Positions 8,708 through 17,887 of a stretch of DNA of 64,000 nt are shown one piece after another (the stretch's first letter is position 1; every line of letters begins with the position of its first letter). A program made the position numbers and the translations under genes. Where the stretch lies: assembly GCA_900045905.1 (NCBI GenBank), contig FCNS01000012.1:282861-346860 (forward strand). The letters are read 5' to 3'. The notes under the pieces were generated by a model, which worked only from the letters and a program-made list of their open reading frames with translations, was not told where the DNA came from and made no database searches. This DNA is from Clostridiales bacterium CHKCI001. GTDB taxonomy: Bacteria > Bacillota > Clostridia > Lachnospirales > Lachnospiraceae.

Positions 8708-9481
8708 ATGGCAAAAGTTGCAATTGATGCAGGTCATGGTGGACGTGATCCAGGTGCGGTATACGAAGGCCGCAGAGAAAAAGATGATACATTACGTCTG
8801 GCATCGGCTGTTGGAGAGATTTTAGAAAGAAATGGAGTCGATGTTACATTTACGAGAACAGGGGATGTTTATGATTCTCCAGTGAGAAAGGCACAGATTG
8901 CAAATGAAGCAGGAGTTGATTATCTTGTCTCGATTCATCGAAATGCGATGCCAATACCAGGAAGTGCAAGTGGAATTGAAACTCTTGTATATAGAGGTGG
9001 AAATGAAGCTTCTGTTTTAGCTGAAGATATTAATGAAGAGCTGGAAATGGTAGGATTTCAGAATCGTGGAGTAATTCCTCGTCCTAATTTAGCAATATTA
9101 AGACGTTCCCAGATGCCAGCAGCGCTGGTAGAAGTTGGATTTATTGATAATGAGGAGGATAATCAACTATTCGATCAAAAGTTTAATGAAATTGCAGAGG
9201 CAATTGCCAATGGTATTTTGCGTTATTTAGGAACGAATAATTCAGATGGTTCAAATAATTCAAACCCATTATTATATCGTGTTCAAGTTGGAGCATTTAA
9301 GAACCGAGAATTTGCTTATCAACTAACCGATCAATTGCAAAGAGAAGGTTATCCAGCATTTACGATTTTTGAAGATGGATTGTACAAAGTACAGGTAGGA
9401 GCGTTCCAATATTTAGATAATGCAGTACGTATGGAACAGAGACTGCGCAGAGCTGGATATCAAACGTATTTGACAACTTAA
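8708..9481 (+). CDS. N-acetylmuramoyl-L-alanine amidase with SPOR domain
   Basis: A 257-residue zinc amidase of the Amidase_3 family that cleaves between N-acetylmuramic acid and L-alanine in peptidoglycan. Zinc and catalytic residues are visible as H10 (DAGHGG), E24, H77 (SIHRN) and E142 (VEVGF). Residues about 185-257 form a SPOR domain (YRVQVGAFKNRE, then YKVQVGAFQYLDNA), which binds denuded glycan at septa or spores. The start at 8708 is supported by GGAG just upstream. There is no signal peptide or membrane anchor, so it either acts after mother-cell or host lysis, is released by another route, or works inside a developing spore. It stands alone between two terminator structures. Confidence 0.88.
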   Translation: MAKVAIDAGHGGRDPGAVYEGRREKDDTLRLASAVGEILERNGVDVTFTRTGDVYDSPVRKAQIANEAGVDYLVSIHRNAMPIPGSASGIETLVYRGGNEASVLAEDINEELEMVGFQNRGVIPRPNLAILRRSQMPAALVEVGFIDNEEDNQLFDQKFNEIAEAIANGILRYLGTNNSDGSNNSNPLLYRVQVGAFKNREFAYQLTDQLQREGYPAFTIFEDGLYKVQVGAFQYLDNAVRMEQRLRRAGYQTYLTT

Positions 9482-9490
9482 TATAAAATT

Positions 9491-9541
9491 AATAGAGAAT
9501 CACTAAAAATTAAATTAAAATAGTTTTAGTGATTCTCTATT
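9491..9541. terminator. bidirectional terminator
   Basis: An 18-base perfect stem (9491-9508 with 9524-9541) with A-runs and T-runs on both sides sits between the convergent amidase and AraC-type genes and can serve both. Confidence 0.9.
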
Positions 9542-9542
9542 T

Positions 9543-10397
9543 TTATTTATGCAATAACTGATTTTCTTCTCTCCAACGCTGTGGGGATACACCAAAAATC
9601 TTTTTGAAAGATCGAGAGAAATTCAATTGATTTGGATATCCAACGAGTTTAGAAATTTCTCCGATTTGCATTGTAGTATGTTTTAAAAATTCTGCGGCCT
9701 TATTCATCCGAAAATAAATTAGAAATTGCTGCGGTGTTTGGTTTAATGATTGTTTGAAAATTTTTCCAAGATAACTCTGATTTAGGTTACAAAATTTTGC
9801 CATATCTTCGATTGTAATGGAATGAGAATAGTTCTGCTCCAGAAATGTAACAGCTTCTCTAATATAAAGATCTTTGAACTTGCCTCCAGTCAATTCGGTA
9901 TGGTTAAAGGAAGAACGTACAAAGTAGTCTAAAAATAAATAGAGATGAGCGATTAAAAATAATGAACTTCCGTCTGTATGTTCAATAATAGTAAGCATTT
10001 CATCCCGCATCTTATTCCGCAGTTCTTTGTCAGCGGCATGATAAATTGGCTGATCAAATGATAGGCCTGTAGAAGCTAAAATATCCAAACTCTTAATTCC
10101 ATCGAATTCTAACCACATGTATTCCCATGGATTATTTGTATCAGCAGTATACGTATTAATTTGATTAGGAAATATCAAAAATCCCATTCCAGAAGAAAGG
10201 TTATAAAACTTTGTATCACCATGAGAATTAGTGGAGACGAGGCGACCTTTTCCAGACAAAATATAGTGAAATAAAAAGTGGTTTCTTGTAACGGGACCAT
10301 AGGAATAATTTGGTGCACATTGTTCTCTTCCATATTGAATGAGCGTTAAGTCCATGTAACGTTCATTTGGAAATAATCGAAATATATTATTTGACAT
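9543..10397 (-). CDS. AraC family transcriptional regulator
   Basis: A 284-residue regulator with an N-terminal cupin-like sugar-sensing domain (about 1-150) and a C-terminal double helix-turn-helix (about 185-280; REAVTFLEQNYSHSITIEDM and VGYPNQLNFSRSFKKIFGVS). The ribosome binding site is GAAAGGAG on the minus strand. It is divergent from the sugar ABC importer that starts 540 bases away, the usual MsmR-like arrangement, so it most likely activates that operon in response to its carbohydrate. The ligand cannot be read from sequence. Confidence 0.9.
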   Translation of the reverse strand: MSNNIFRLFPNERYMDLTLIQYGREQCAPNYSYGPVTRNHFLFHYILSGKGRLVSTNSHGDTKFYNLSSGMGFLIFPNQINTYTADTNNPWEYMWLEFDGIKSLDILASTGLSFDQPIYHAADKELRNKMRDEMLTIIEHTDGSSLFLIAHLYLFLDYFVRSSFNHTELTGGKFKDLYIREAVTFLEQNYSHSITIEDMAKFCNLNQSYLGKIFKQSLNQTPQQFLIYFRMNKAAEFLKHTTMQIGEISKLVGYPNQLNFSRSFKKIFGVSPQRWREENQLLHK

Positions 10398-10944
10398 AGT
10401 ATACTCCTTTCTTGTTTGTTGTTTTGAACAAATTGACGATCTTATATATCAAAATTATAGCATATATGACACATATTGTATAGATGCAGAATTATAACAT
10501 ATTATTTCCAATGTATGATATTTACTTTTGGCGAAAATGTAATTATAATGATCATAAAACTTAAGTATAATATACAAAGAATAAATAAGGATGGTTGATA
10601 TAATTGTGCTTTTTTGATGAAAATAATAAAAAACTATTTAAAACCATAAAAAAAATTATGAATTTAAAGTAGGAATAAATTGCACATATATTAGCTTAAA
10701 TTTGTAGGAAATTTGTATTTTGTTGATATAACTTCTATCAGTGGAAAATATGAAGCTATCTTAAACAAAAAGATTGTTTTATATTTACATACATAAATCA
10801 TTTTAAGTTAATGCTTTAAAGTGTATAAAGGATAACCATCATATTGAATTAATGTTTCCTATGATGGAGAGAATTGGCACAGAAAAAATTAACTTATTAT
10901 GATTGTAATAAAATAATAATAACTCAGGAAGGAGGATGTTTTTC
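10398..10944. promoter_or_regulatory. divergent regulatory region, araC-type gene / sugar importer
   Basis: About 540 bases of very AT-rich DNA without a gene. On the minus strand a TATAAT (plus coordinates 10454-10459) could be the -10 of the AraC-type gene. The operator for the importer must lie here, but I cannot pick out a reliable direct repeat. Confidence 0.45.
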
Positions 10945-12246
10945 ATGAGAAAAAACAAAAAAGTTGTCATGACTTCGCTAGTGGCAGGTCTAATGACAGC
11001 AGCAGCAATTATAAGTGGTTGCGGAAATGGACAGGAGGATAATGGGAAAGTCACAATTGAAGTTGTGCAGTACAAACCAGAAGCTGTAAAAGTATTTGAA
11101 GCACTGGAACAAAAATTTAATGAGACACACGATGATATTGAACTGAAAATTGATTCTCCAAATGATGCAATGACGATCTTAAAAACTCGTTTCATTCGTG
11201 AAGATTATCCAGATATTATAGGAATCGGAGGCGATATTAACTATTCTAACTTTTTAGATTCTAATATGTTAATGGATATTTCGGATTATGAGGGATTGGA
11301 TAGTATCAAAGATGCCTATTTGGCAGTTGATAAGGAATTGGAATTTATTCCAATGGATGGAGTATATGCTGTTCCTTATATGGCTAATGCAGCAGGTGTT
11401 CTCTATAATAAGGATTTATTTGACGAACATGGATGGACAATTCCTACGACATGGGATGAATTTACTGGACTTTGTGAGAGCATTCAAAGTGCAGGAATTC
11501 AGCCATTGTATTTTGGATTTAAAGATGCATGGACTTGTCTGGCACCATGGAATGCAATCAGTGTTGATTTAGCTCCATCGGATGTATGTGCTCAAGTAAA
11601 TCGAGGAGAAACCACATTTACAGAACAGTATCGTGAAGTAGCAGAGCGTACAAAGGCATTGCTGCAGTATGCGCAGGACGATCCATTTGCATATTCTTAT
11701 AATGATGCATGTACTGCATTTGCAAGAGGAGAATCTGCAATGTATGTAATTGGAAGTTATGCAGTTCCACAAATCAAATCAGTAAATCCAGATATGAATA
11801 TTGATTCTTTCGTTTTCCCTGCAAGTAATAATGCAGAAGAAAATATCTTGAATTCTGGTAATGATTTACAATTTTCTATTATGGAAAATTGTCCAAATAA
11901 AGAAGCAGCATATGAAGTATTAGATTTCTTATTACAGGATGAAAATGTGCAGGCATATATTGATGATCAAAGTGCCGTTCCTTGTAAAGAAGGAGACTTT
12001 GAACTCCCTACTATGTTATCAGGTATGTTTTCCTATATTGAAGAAGGTAAAATTGCCGATTATCAAGATCACCATTATCCAGCTGAGATGTCAGTAGATG
12101 CTTTAATTCAGACATACTTAATGGATGAAAGTGACAATGCATTGGATACATTCTTAAATAAATTTGATACAGATTGGACTCGTTATAACCGAGATTTAAT
12201 CCGAAAAGTGCAAGAGTATCAAGAAGCAAATCCAGATGAAAATTAG
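10945..12246 (+). CDS. sugar ABC transporter substrate-binding lipoprotein
   Basis: A 433-residue family 1 (MalE/MsmE-like) solute-binding protein. The start at ATG 10945 has GGAAGGAGG nine bases upstream; the ATG at 10936 touches the binding site itself and is unlikely. The signal peptide ends in a lipobox (IISGC), so the protein is anchored to the outer face of the membrane. Typical family features are VPYMANAAGVLYNKDLF, the WDEF element and FARGESAMYVIGSY. It feeds the two permeases immediately downstream. The specific sugar or oligosaccharide is not evident and no glycoside hydrolase is adjacent. Confidence 0.92.
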   Translation: MRKNKKVVMTSLVAGLMTAAAIISGCGNGQEDNGKVTIEVVQYKPEAVKVFEALEQKFNETHDDIELKIDSPNDAMTILKTRFIREDYPDIIGIGGDINYSNFLDSNMLMDISDYEGLDSIKDAYLAVDKELEFIPMDGVYAVPYMANAAGVLYNKDLFDEHGWTIPTTWDEFTGLCESIQSAGIQPLYFGFKDAWTCLAPWNAISVDLAPSDVCAQVNRGETTFTEQYREVAERTKALLQYAQDDPFAYSYNDACTAFARGESAMYVIGSYAVPQIKSVNPDMNIDSFVFPASNNAEENILNSGNDLQFSIMENCPNKEAAYEVLDFLLQDENVQAYIDDQSAVPCKEGDFELPTMLSGMFSYIEEGKIADYQDHHYPAEMSVDALIQTYLMDESDNALDTFLNKFDTDWTRYNRDLIRKVQEYQEANPDEN

Positions 12247-12265
12247 AGAGAGGAGGAAAAAAATA

Positions 12266-13147
12266 ATGAAGAAAAAAGGAAAAATGACAAATCGGGATCT
12301 GACGTTTTTACTGATTACAATACCAGTTGTATTGTTGTTCTTCTGCTTTAATACATTACCATTGATTAAAGGATTTATGTATAGTTTTACAAACTTTAAG
12401 GGATACGGAGATTATGATATCGTGGGTTTGAGAAACTATATCGATTTATTTGGAGATGAAAGAGTAAGAAATTCCTATCTATTTACATTTAAATATGCAA
12501 TTGTTTGTACGATTTTAGTTAATATTGTTAGTTTAATTTTAGCACTTGGATTGAATAGTAAGATTAAAGGAAAGAGTGCATTACGTGGTATTTATTTTAT
12601 TCCAAATATCCTTGGTGGATTAGTTGTTGGTTATATCTTTAGTTTCTTCTTTACATACATTCTTCCAGCAATTGGACAATCGTTAGGAATTGAGGCATTA
12701 AGCAGCAGCTTTTTGTCAAGTACGAGTAAAGCTTGGATTGCGATCGTAATTGTTGGAGCATGGCAGTCCATTGCGATGAATACAATTATTTATATTTCTG
12801 GTCTGCAAACCGTTCCAGAAGATGTATATGAAGCTGGTTCCATTGATGGAGTATACGGATGGAAAAAGTTTAAAACATTGACATTCCCATTAATCATGCC
12901 ATTCTTCACTATTAATATGGTACTGTGTATGAAAAACTTTTTAATGGTATTTGATCAAATCATGGCATTAACAAAGGGAGGTCCATCTCAGAGTACAGAA
13001 TCAATTTCTTATTTGATTTATCAAAACGGTATGAGTGGAGGACAATTTGGATTCCAGAGTGCAAATGCATTTGTATTCTTTGTAGTGATTGTGGCAATTT
13101 CTGTATTCCAAATGGGATTCTTAGGTAAGAAGGAGGAACAGTTATGA
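12266..13147 (+). CDS. sugar ABC transporter permease (MalF/MsmF type)
   Basis: A 293-residue inner-membrane permease with six predicted helices and the EAA loop (YEAGSIDGVYGWKKF) that contacts the ATPase. The start at 12266 follows a clear AGGAGG at 12251-12256, and an in-frame ATG at 12236 lies inside the upstream gene's end. It begins 20 bases after the binding-protein stop and overlaps the next permease by four bases. Confidence 0.92.
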   Translation: MKKKGKMTNRDLTFLLITIPVVLLFFCFNTLPLIKGFMYSFTNFKGYGDYDIVGLRNYIDLFGDERVRNSYLFTFKYAIVCTILVNIVSLILALGLNSKIKGKSALRGIYFIPNILGGLVVGYIFSFFFTYILPAIGQSLGIEALSSSFLSSTSKAWIAIVIVGAWQSIAMNTIIYISGLQTVPEDVYEAGSIDGVYGWKKFKTLTFPLIMPFFTINMVLCMKNFLMVFDQIMALTKGGPSQSTESISYLIYQNGMSGGQFGFQSANAFVFFVVIVAISVFQMGFLGKKEEQL

Positions 13148-13995
13148 GTAAGGAAAAAATACGAGCAAAAGAAAGAGTTAATTGGCCAATTACAATTTTG
13201 TTAATTCTTGGATGTATTACAATCTTCTTTCCTTTGTATATGACCGTTATGATTGCTTTTAAGCAGCCAACTGAAATGACCAATGATATCGCTGGTGCAT
13301 TAGCACTTCCAAAATCGTGGAGCTTATCTAACTTTGTGGAAGCTATGGAAGTAACTGATTTCTGGAATTCACTTGGCAACAGTTTATTATTGACAGTCGC
13401 AACTGTTGTATTGTCCATTATTATTCATGGAATTGCAGGTTATGCAATTGGAAGAAATAAAGGGGAAAAGAAATGGTATAACATTGTATACTTATATATT
13501 GTAAGTGGTATGTTTGTACCATTCGCAATTTTAATGATGCCACTTGTAAAGCAAACTGCACAGATGGGAATTGCGAATCGTTTTGGTGTAATTGTACTTT
13601 ATACAGTATTTTTCTTTCCAATGAACTTATTACTGTATTCAGGATATTTAAAAAATATTCCAATGGCATTGGAAGAGGCTGCTCGTGTAGATGGTGCAAC
13701 AACATGGCGCACCTATTGGAGTATTATTTTTCCAATTATGAAACCAATGCATGCAACGGTAGCAGTTTTAACAGCGATGTCAACATGGAATGATGTAATG
13801 ACTCCGCTTGTTATTATGTCGGGTACAGGAAAAAATACACTTCCTCTTGCACAGTTAAATTTCCAGACTCAGTTTGGAACAAATTATAATTTAGCATTTG
13901 CTTCTTATTTGCTTGCATTACTTCCAATTTTGATTTTCTATATTATATGCCAGAAACAGATTTTGAATGGTGTTGTAAATGGAGCAGTAAAATAA
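13144..13995 (+). CDS. sugar ABC transporter permease (MalG/MsmG type)
   Basis: A 283-residue partner permease with six helices and the EAA loop (EEAARVDGATTWRTYWSIIF). It overlaps the upstream permease by ATGA. No ATPase gene follows, so the importer must borrow a shared MsmK/UgpC-type ATPase encoded elsewhere, which is common for such importers in Firmicutes. Confidence 0.92.
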   Translation: MSKEKIRAKERVNWPITILLILGCITIFFPLYMTVMIAFKQPTEMTNDIAGALALPKSWSLSNFVEAMEVTDFWNSLGNSLLLTVATVVLSIIIHGIAGYAIGRNKGEKKWYNIVYLYIVSGMFVPFAILMMPLVKQTAQMGIANRFGVIVLYTVFFFPMNLLLYSGYLKNIPMALEEAARVDGATTWRTYWSIIFPIMKPMHATVAVLTAMSTWNDVMTPLVIMSGTGKNTLPLAQLNFQTQFGTNYNLAFASYLLALLPILIFYIICQKQILNGVVNGAVK

Positions 13996-14053
13996 AAAAT
14001 TTATAATTATACAAAAGAGCTTATATCATATATAAAAAATACATCTTGATTTT

Positions 14054-14086
14054 GCTATGCCCCTGTCTGCTTGACAGGGGCATAGC
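14054..14086. terminator. strong stem-loop after the importer operon
   Basis: GCTATGCCCCTGTC (14054-14067) pairs perfectly with 14073-14086 around five bases. The T-tract is short (ATTT), so this may be a terminator or an RNA 3' end stabiliser. Confidence 0.6.
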
Positions 14087-14202
14087 ATTTGGCGACTAAT
14101 GCCATTTCAAGGCACATTCTTTTGAAATTTCTAAATGGTTATCTCAAAATCACGTTGCAGCAGTTTCATAGCGATTTAGCAGGACTTTGGGATATTATAT
14201 TT

Positions 14203-15297
14203 TTATACAGAGTAAATTTTTTTAATATAGTCTATTCGGCTAGACATGTTAAGTAACAGGGCATCTGCAAGCACGAGTGCGGTCATTGCTTCTACAACAA
14301 TAACTGCGCGAGGAACAATAATTGGATCGTGACGTCCTTTAATATTCACCTCAATTTCTTTACCATCTTTTGTGACAGTCTGTTGGGTACTGGCAATGGA
14401 AGGAGTTGGTTTAATTGCTGCACGGAAAATTAGTTCGTTCCCATCACTAATTCCACCCAGAACTCCACCAGAATGATTTGTAACTTTCGTTGGTTTACCA
14501 TCTTTTAATCGAAATGCATCGTTATTTTCAGAACCACATGCACTTGCTGCTCGAAATCCATCTCCAATTTCAAAACCTTTTACGGCTCCAATGGAAAGAA
14601 TTGCTTTTGCAAGGTTGGCGTCCAACTTTTCAAAAACAGGATCTCCAAGGGCAGTAGGCATGCCAGTTGTAATACATTCAATAATTCCACCTACGGAATC
14701 TCGCTGTGCCATTTTTTGTTTTAAATATTCTGCTACCTTAGATGCTGCAGAAGCATCTGGCATTCGGAATGGGTTACGTTCGATTTCTTCTTTATTGAAG
14801 GAATGAATTGGAATTCCTCCAATTTCTTTTGAATATGCAGTAATCTCAATACCAAATTCGCTTAATAATTTTTTTGCAATCGCTCCAGCAGCAACTCGGC
14901 CAATTGTCTCACGACCAGAAGAACGGCCTCCTCCTCTATAGTCTCGAAAACCATATTTTTCATCAAAAGTAAAGTCTGCATGTCCAGGTCGATAATAGTT
15001 TGCAATATCGGAATAGTCTTTAGAACGCTGTGATTCATTGCGTACTTCCATAGAGATTGGTGTTCCAGTTGTTTTTCCTTCGAAAATACCAGATAAAATA
15101 TGAACCGTATCGCTTTCAGAGCGCTGTGTTGTAAATTTGCTTTGTCCAGGACGTCTGCGATCCAGCATTTGTTGGACGTCTTCTTCACAAAGAGAAAGTC
15201 CAGCTGGGCATCCATCTACGACAACACCGATTCCTTTGCCATGGGATTCTCCCCAGGTTGTAATTCTGAAAATAGTTCCTAATGTAGAGCCTGCCAT
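14203..15297 (-). CDS. aroC: chorismate synthase
   Basis: A 364-residue enzyme that converts 5-enolpyruvylshikimate-3-phosphate to chorismate with reduced FMN, the last step of the shikimate pathway. Family signatures are GESHGKGIGVVVDGCPAGL near the N terminus, RPGHADFTFDEKYGFRDYRG with GGRSSGRET, and GGVLGGISDGNE towards the C terminus. Length is normal. It stands alone, facing the sugar-importer operon, with no other shikimate genes nearby. Confidence 0.97.
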   Translation of the reverse strand: MAGSTLGTIFRITTWGESHGKGIGVVVDGCPAGLSLCEEDVQQMLDRRRPGQSKFTTQRSESDTVHILSGIFEGKTTGTPISMEVRNESQRSKDYSDIANYYRPGHADFTFDEKYGFRDYRGGGRSSGRETIGRVAAGAIAKKLLSEFGIEITAYSKEIGGIPIHSFNKEEIERNPFRMPDASAASKVAEYLKQKMAQRDSVGGIIECITTGMPTALGDPVFEKLDANLAKAILSIGAVKGFEIGDGFRAASACGSENNDAFRLKDGKPTKVTNHSGGVLGGISDGNELIFRAAIKPTPSIASTQQTVTKDGKEIEVNIKGRHDPIIVPRAVIVVEAMTALVLADALLLNMSSRIDYIKKIYSV

Positions 15298-15474
15298 AGT
15301 AAAAACCCCCTATTTATAAATTCATATTGTCTGAATGTTATAGTATCACAGAAATCGGTGAGTGACAAGGAAAGAAATTTCCTGAAAAAGAAAATCGTTA
15401 CGATTGTGTGAACAATAGTTGCAATCTAGCGCAATTCAAGGTAAAATAGAAAAAAAATTATGGAGGAAAAAATA

Positions 15475-16356
15475 GTGGATTCATTGATAAAGGATATTGT
15501 CAATTCGGTAACTGGAACAGAAGTTACAGTAGATGAACAGCAAGTACAATCTCTTTTTCATCAAATCGCTCCAAATCTGGCAATTTTATGTGTTAGAATT
15601 ATTGTTGCCATTATTTTATGGTTTGTAGGAAAAAAATTAATACGTTGGCTGAATAATGTTGTAGATAAAGCGTTAGTTCATTATCATGCCAATGATACGA
15701 TGAGGGCAATTGTTGGGGGAACAATAAAAACAATTGGATATGCATTGATTTTATTATATATTGCAAGGATTTTTCAATTGCCGTTGACACCATTGTTTAC
15801 AATTTTAGGATCTATTGCAATTGGAGTTGCATTGGCTTTGAAAGACTATCTGGCTAACTTAGCAGGAGGAGTTATATTAATCTGTTTAACGCCGTTTCGT
15901 TTTGGAGACTATATTATTGATGAACATGGACATGAGGGAACGGTAACTCGAGTAGGAATGCTTTATACAATTTTGATGACACTGGATGGAAAGACAATAT
16001 TTGTACCAAATTCGCTTTTAACAAAAGACTGTGTTACAAATGTTACAAAAGAAGGAAAAAGAAGAATTGAATTAAAAATAGGTATTTCCTACGATTCAAA
16101 TTTAAAGAGAGCAAAACAAATTATGGAGGAAGTAATTGAGAAAGAAAATCATCTGAAAGATCCACCAATACAAGTTTTCGTAGGAGAGTTGGAAGAGGAT
16201 TCTATTATTGTTCAGGCATTTTTTTGGACTACAGTTGATGATTATTGGCCAGTACTTAGAGACATTAAAGAAAAAGTAAAAGATGCTTACGATAAAGAGG
16301 GAATTTCGATCCCACTTCCTCAGGTAGATGTCCGTTTTTTTAATCAAATGAATTAA
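15475..16356 (+). CDS. small-conductance mechanosensitive channel (MscS family)
   Basis: A 293-residue inner-membrane channel that opens on membrane tension to release solutes after osmotic downshift. Three N-terminal helices are followed by the pore-lining helix (GSIAIGVALALKDYLANLAG) and the cytoplasmic beta domain (DYIIDEHGHEGTV, VPNSLL). I favour the GTG at 15475, eight bases after GGAGG; the ATG at 15460 overlaps that binding site and has none of its own. Single gene. Confidence 0.9.
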   Translation: MDSLIKDIVNSVTGTEVTVDEQQVQSLFHQIAPNLAILCVRIIVAIILWFVGKKLIRWLNNVVDKALVHYHANDTMRAIVGGTIKTIGYALILLYIARIFQLPLTPLFTILGSIAIGVALALKDYLANLAGGVILICLTPFRFGDYIIDEHGHEGTVTRVGMLYTILMTLDGKTIFVPNSLLTKDCVTNVTKEGKRRIELKIGISYDSNLKRAKQIMEEVIEKENHLKDPPIQVFVGELEEDSIIVQAFFWTTVDDYWPVLRDIKEKVKDAYDKEGISIPLPQVDVRFFNQMN

Positions 16357-16390
16357 CATCCAAAAAAAATCTTTCAGTGACGTAAATCAG

Positions 16391-16419
16391 TTGATATTTA
16401 AAATTGTTTAGTGTATAAT
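16391..16419 (+). promoter_or_regulatory. promoter of the polysaccharide locus
   Basis: TTGATA at 16391-16396, 17-base spacer, TATAAT at 16414-16419, 35 bases before the first gene of the locus. This is probably the main promoter for the run of genes up to the flippase. Confidence 0.75.
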
Positions 16420-16453
16420 GAACTACTAGATTACCAAAAACCAGGAGAAAGAT

Positions 16454-17854
16454 ATGACTAAGAATAGAGATATTTATATCAGAATGCTTATGTTTGTAAT
16501 AGATATAATATGCCTTATCGTTTCCTTTGTGGTAGCGTCTTATACATGGATTAATTTATATTTAGGACGTTTTATTTTATGGGGAAATAATTATGCTTTT
16601 TTAGCGGCATATTTGGTTGTAGTTTTGTTGTTTAACTCCAGCAAGTATTTTTTGGAACGTGCAAATGTAGAAGAGCTAATGAGTGTGGTAAAAACAACAA
16701 TACTTGTAGCTGCGGTAGCCGTGGTGCTATTGTTTTTTACAAAAAATGCCAGTGAGTTCTCAAGAGGAGCTTTTATTATTACATGTATATTACAAATAAT
16801 TTTAGATTATTTTGCAAGAGTTAAGTTAAAAAAATATCTAAAAAGAAAGAATAGTGAATGGATGCCAAAAATGCTTCTTATTGCAGAGAAAAAAGAAGCA
16901 GAAGAGGTTATTCATACATTAAATGATGGAACTTATATGAATCCAAGTGTAGATCAGGTTATTTTGTTGGATGTAGATGAAGTTGGAAAAAAGATTTATG
17001 GAGTTCCAATTGTAGCAAATAAGCAAGATATGATTTCTTATATAAAAAAGCAAGTAGTGGATGATGTATTAATTTATACGAAAAATTCAGAAGAAGAGTG
17101 GATTTTACAAATAGTAGAAGAGTTAGAAAGTATGGGAATCGTCGTTCATTTAAGTATGAAACTGTTGCCAGGAGCAGAGCAGTTTAATAAACGGGCAGAG
17201 ATGCTTGGAGTTTATCCAGTTGTTTCCTTTGCTACTAATTTCTTTGATGGGGAGAAAATGTTGCTGAAACGGTTAATGGACATTGTAGGGGGACTAGTTG
17301 GTTGCTTTATCACTGTTATAGTATCGATTGTTTTAGCACCTTTTTTATTAATTGAGTCTCCAGGACCACTTTTTTTTAAACAGAAACGTGTTGGAAGAAA
17401 TGGACGTTATTTTTATATTTATAAGTTTCGTTCTATGTATATGGATGCAGAAGAGCGAAAGAAAGAATTGATGGAAAAAAATGAGATGAAAGGTCTCATG
17501 TTTAAAATGAAAGATGATCCCCGGGTAACAAAAGTGGGGAAATTTATTCGTGCAACGAGTATTGATGAGCTTCCTCAGTTTTTTAATGTGTTAAAAGGGG
17601 ATATGAGCTTAGTTGGAACGCGTCCTCCGACTGTGGATGAGTTTCAGCAATATAAGGGATATCATAAACGGAGATTAAGCATTAAGCCAGGAATTACTGG
17701 AATGTGGCAAGTGAGTGGAAGAAGTGATATTGAAGATTTTGAAGAGGTAGTTCGATTGGATTTGAAATATATCGATAACTGGTCTTTGTCGCTGGATATT
17801 AAAATTATATTGAAAACATGTATTACTGTTTTTCAGCGGGCTGGCGCTAGATAG
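16454..17854 (+). CDS. polyprenyl glycosylphosphotransferase (initiating sugar transferase)
   Basis: A 466-residue WbaP/CpsE-type enzyme that places the first sugar-1-phosphate on undecaprenyl phosphate and so starts repeat-unit synthesis. Four N-terminal helices (about 10-130) precede a Rossmann-like linker, a fifth helix (about 275-300) and the catalytic domain with KQKRVGRNGRYFYIYKFRSM, SIDELPQFFNVLKGDMSLVG and the TRPPTVDE element. Start at 16454 follows CAGGAGAAAG. It is the first gene of the locus. Confidence 0.93.
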   Translation: MTKNRDIYIRMLMFVIDIICLIVSFVVASYTWINLYLGRFILWGNNYAFLAAYLVVVLLFNSSKYFLERANVEELMSVVKTTILVAAVAVVLLFFTKNASEFSRGAFIITCILQIILDYFARVKLKKYLKRKNSEWMPKMLLIAEKKEAEEVIHTLNDGTYMNPSVDQVILLDVDEVGKKIYGVPIVANKQDMISYIKKQVVDDVLIYTKNSEEEWILQIVEELESMGIVVHLSMKLLPGAEQFNKRAEMLGVYPVVSFATNFFDGEKMLLKRLMDIVGGLVGCFITVIVSIVLAPFLLIESPGPLFFKQKRVGRNGRYFYIYKFRSMYMDAEERKKELMEKNEMKGLMFKMKDDPRVTKVGKFIRATSIDELPQFFNVLKGDMSLVGTRPPTVDEFQQYKGYHKRRLSIKPGITGMWQVSGRSDIEDFEEVVRLDLKYIDNWSLSLDIKIILKTCITVFQRAGAR

Positions 17855-17887
17855 TAAAGAATTTACGAGACGAAAGGAAGTGTTTCT

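Noticed and set aside
12960..13418. Long open frame on the minus strand across the importer permease genes
   Set aside because: It lies opposite two well-supported permeases and shows no protein-like features of its own.
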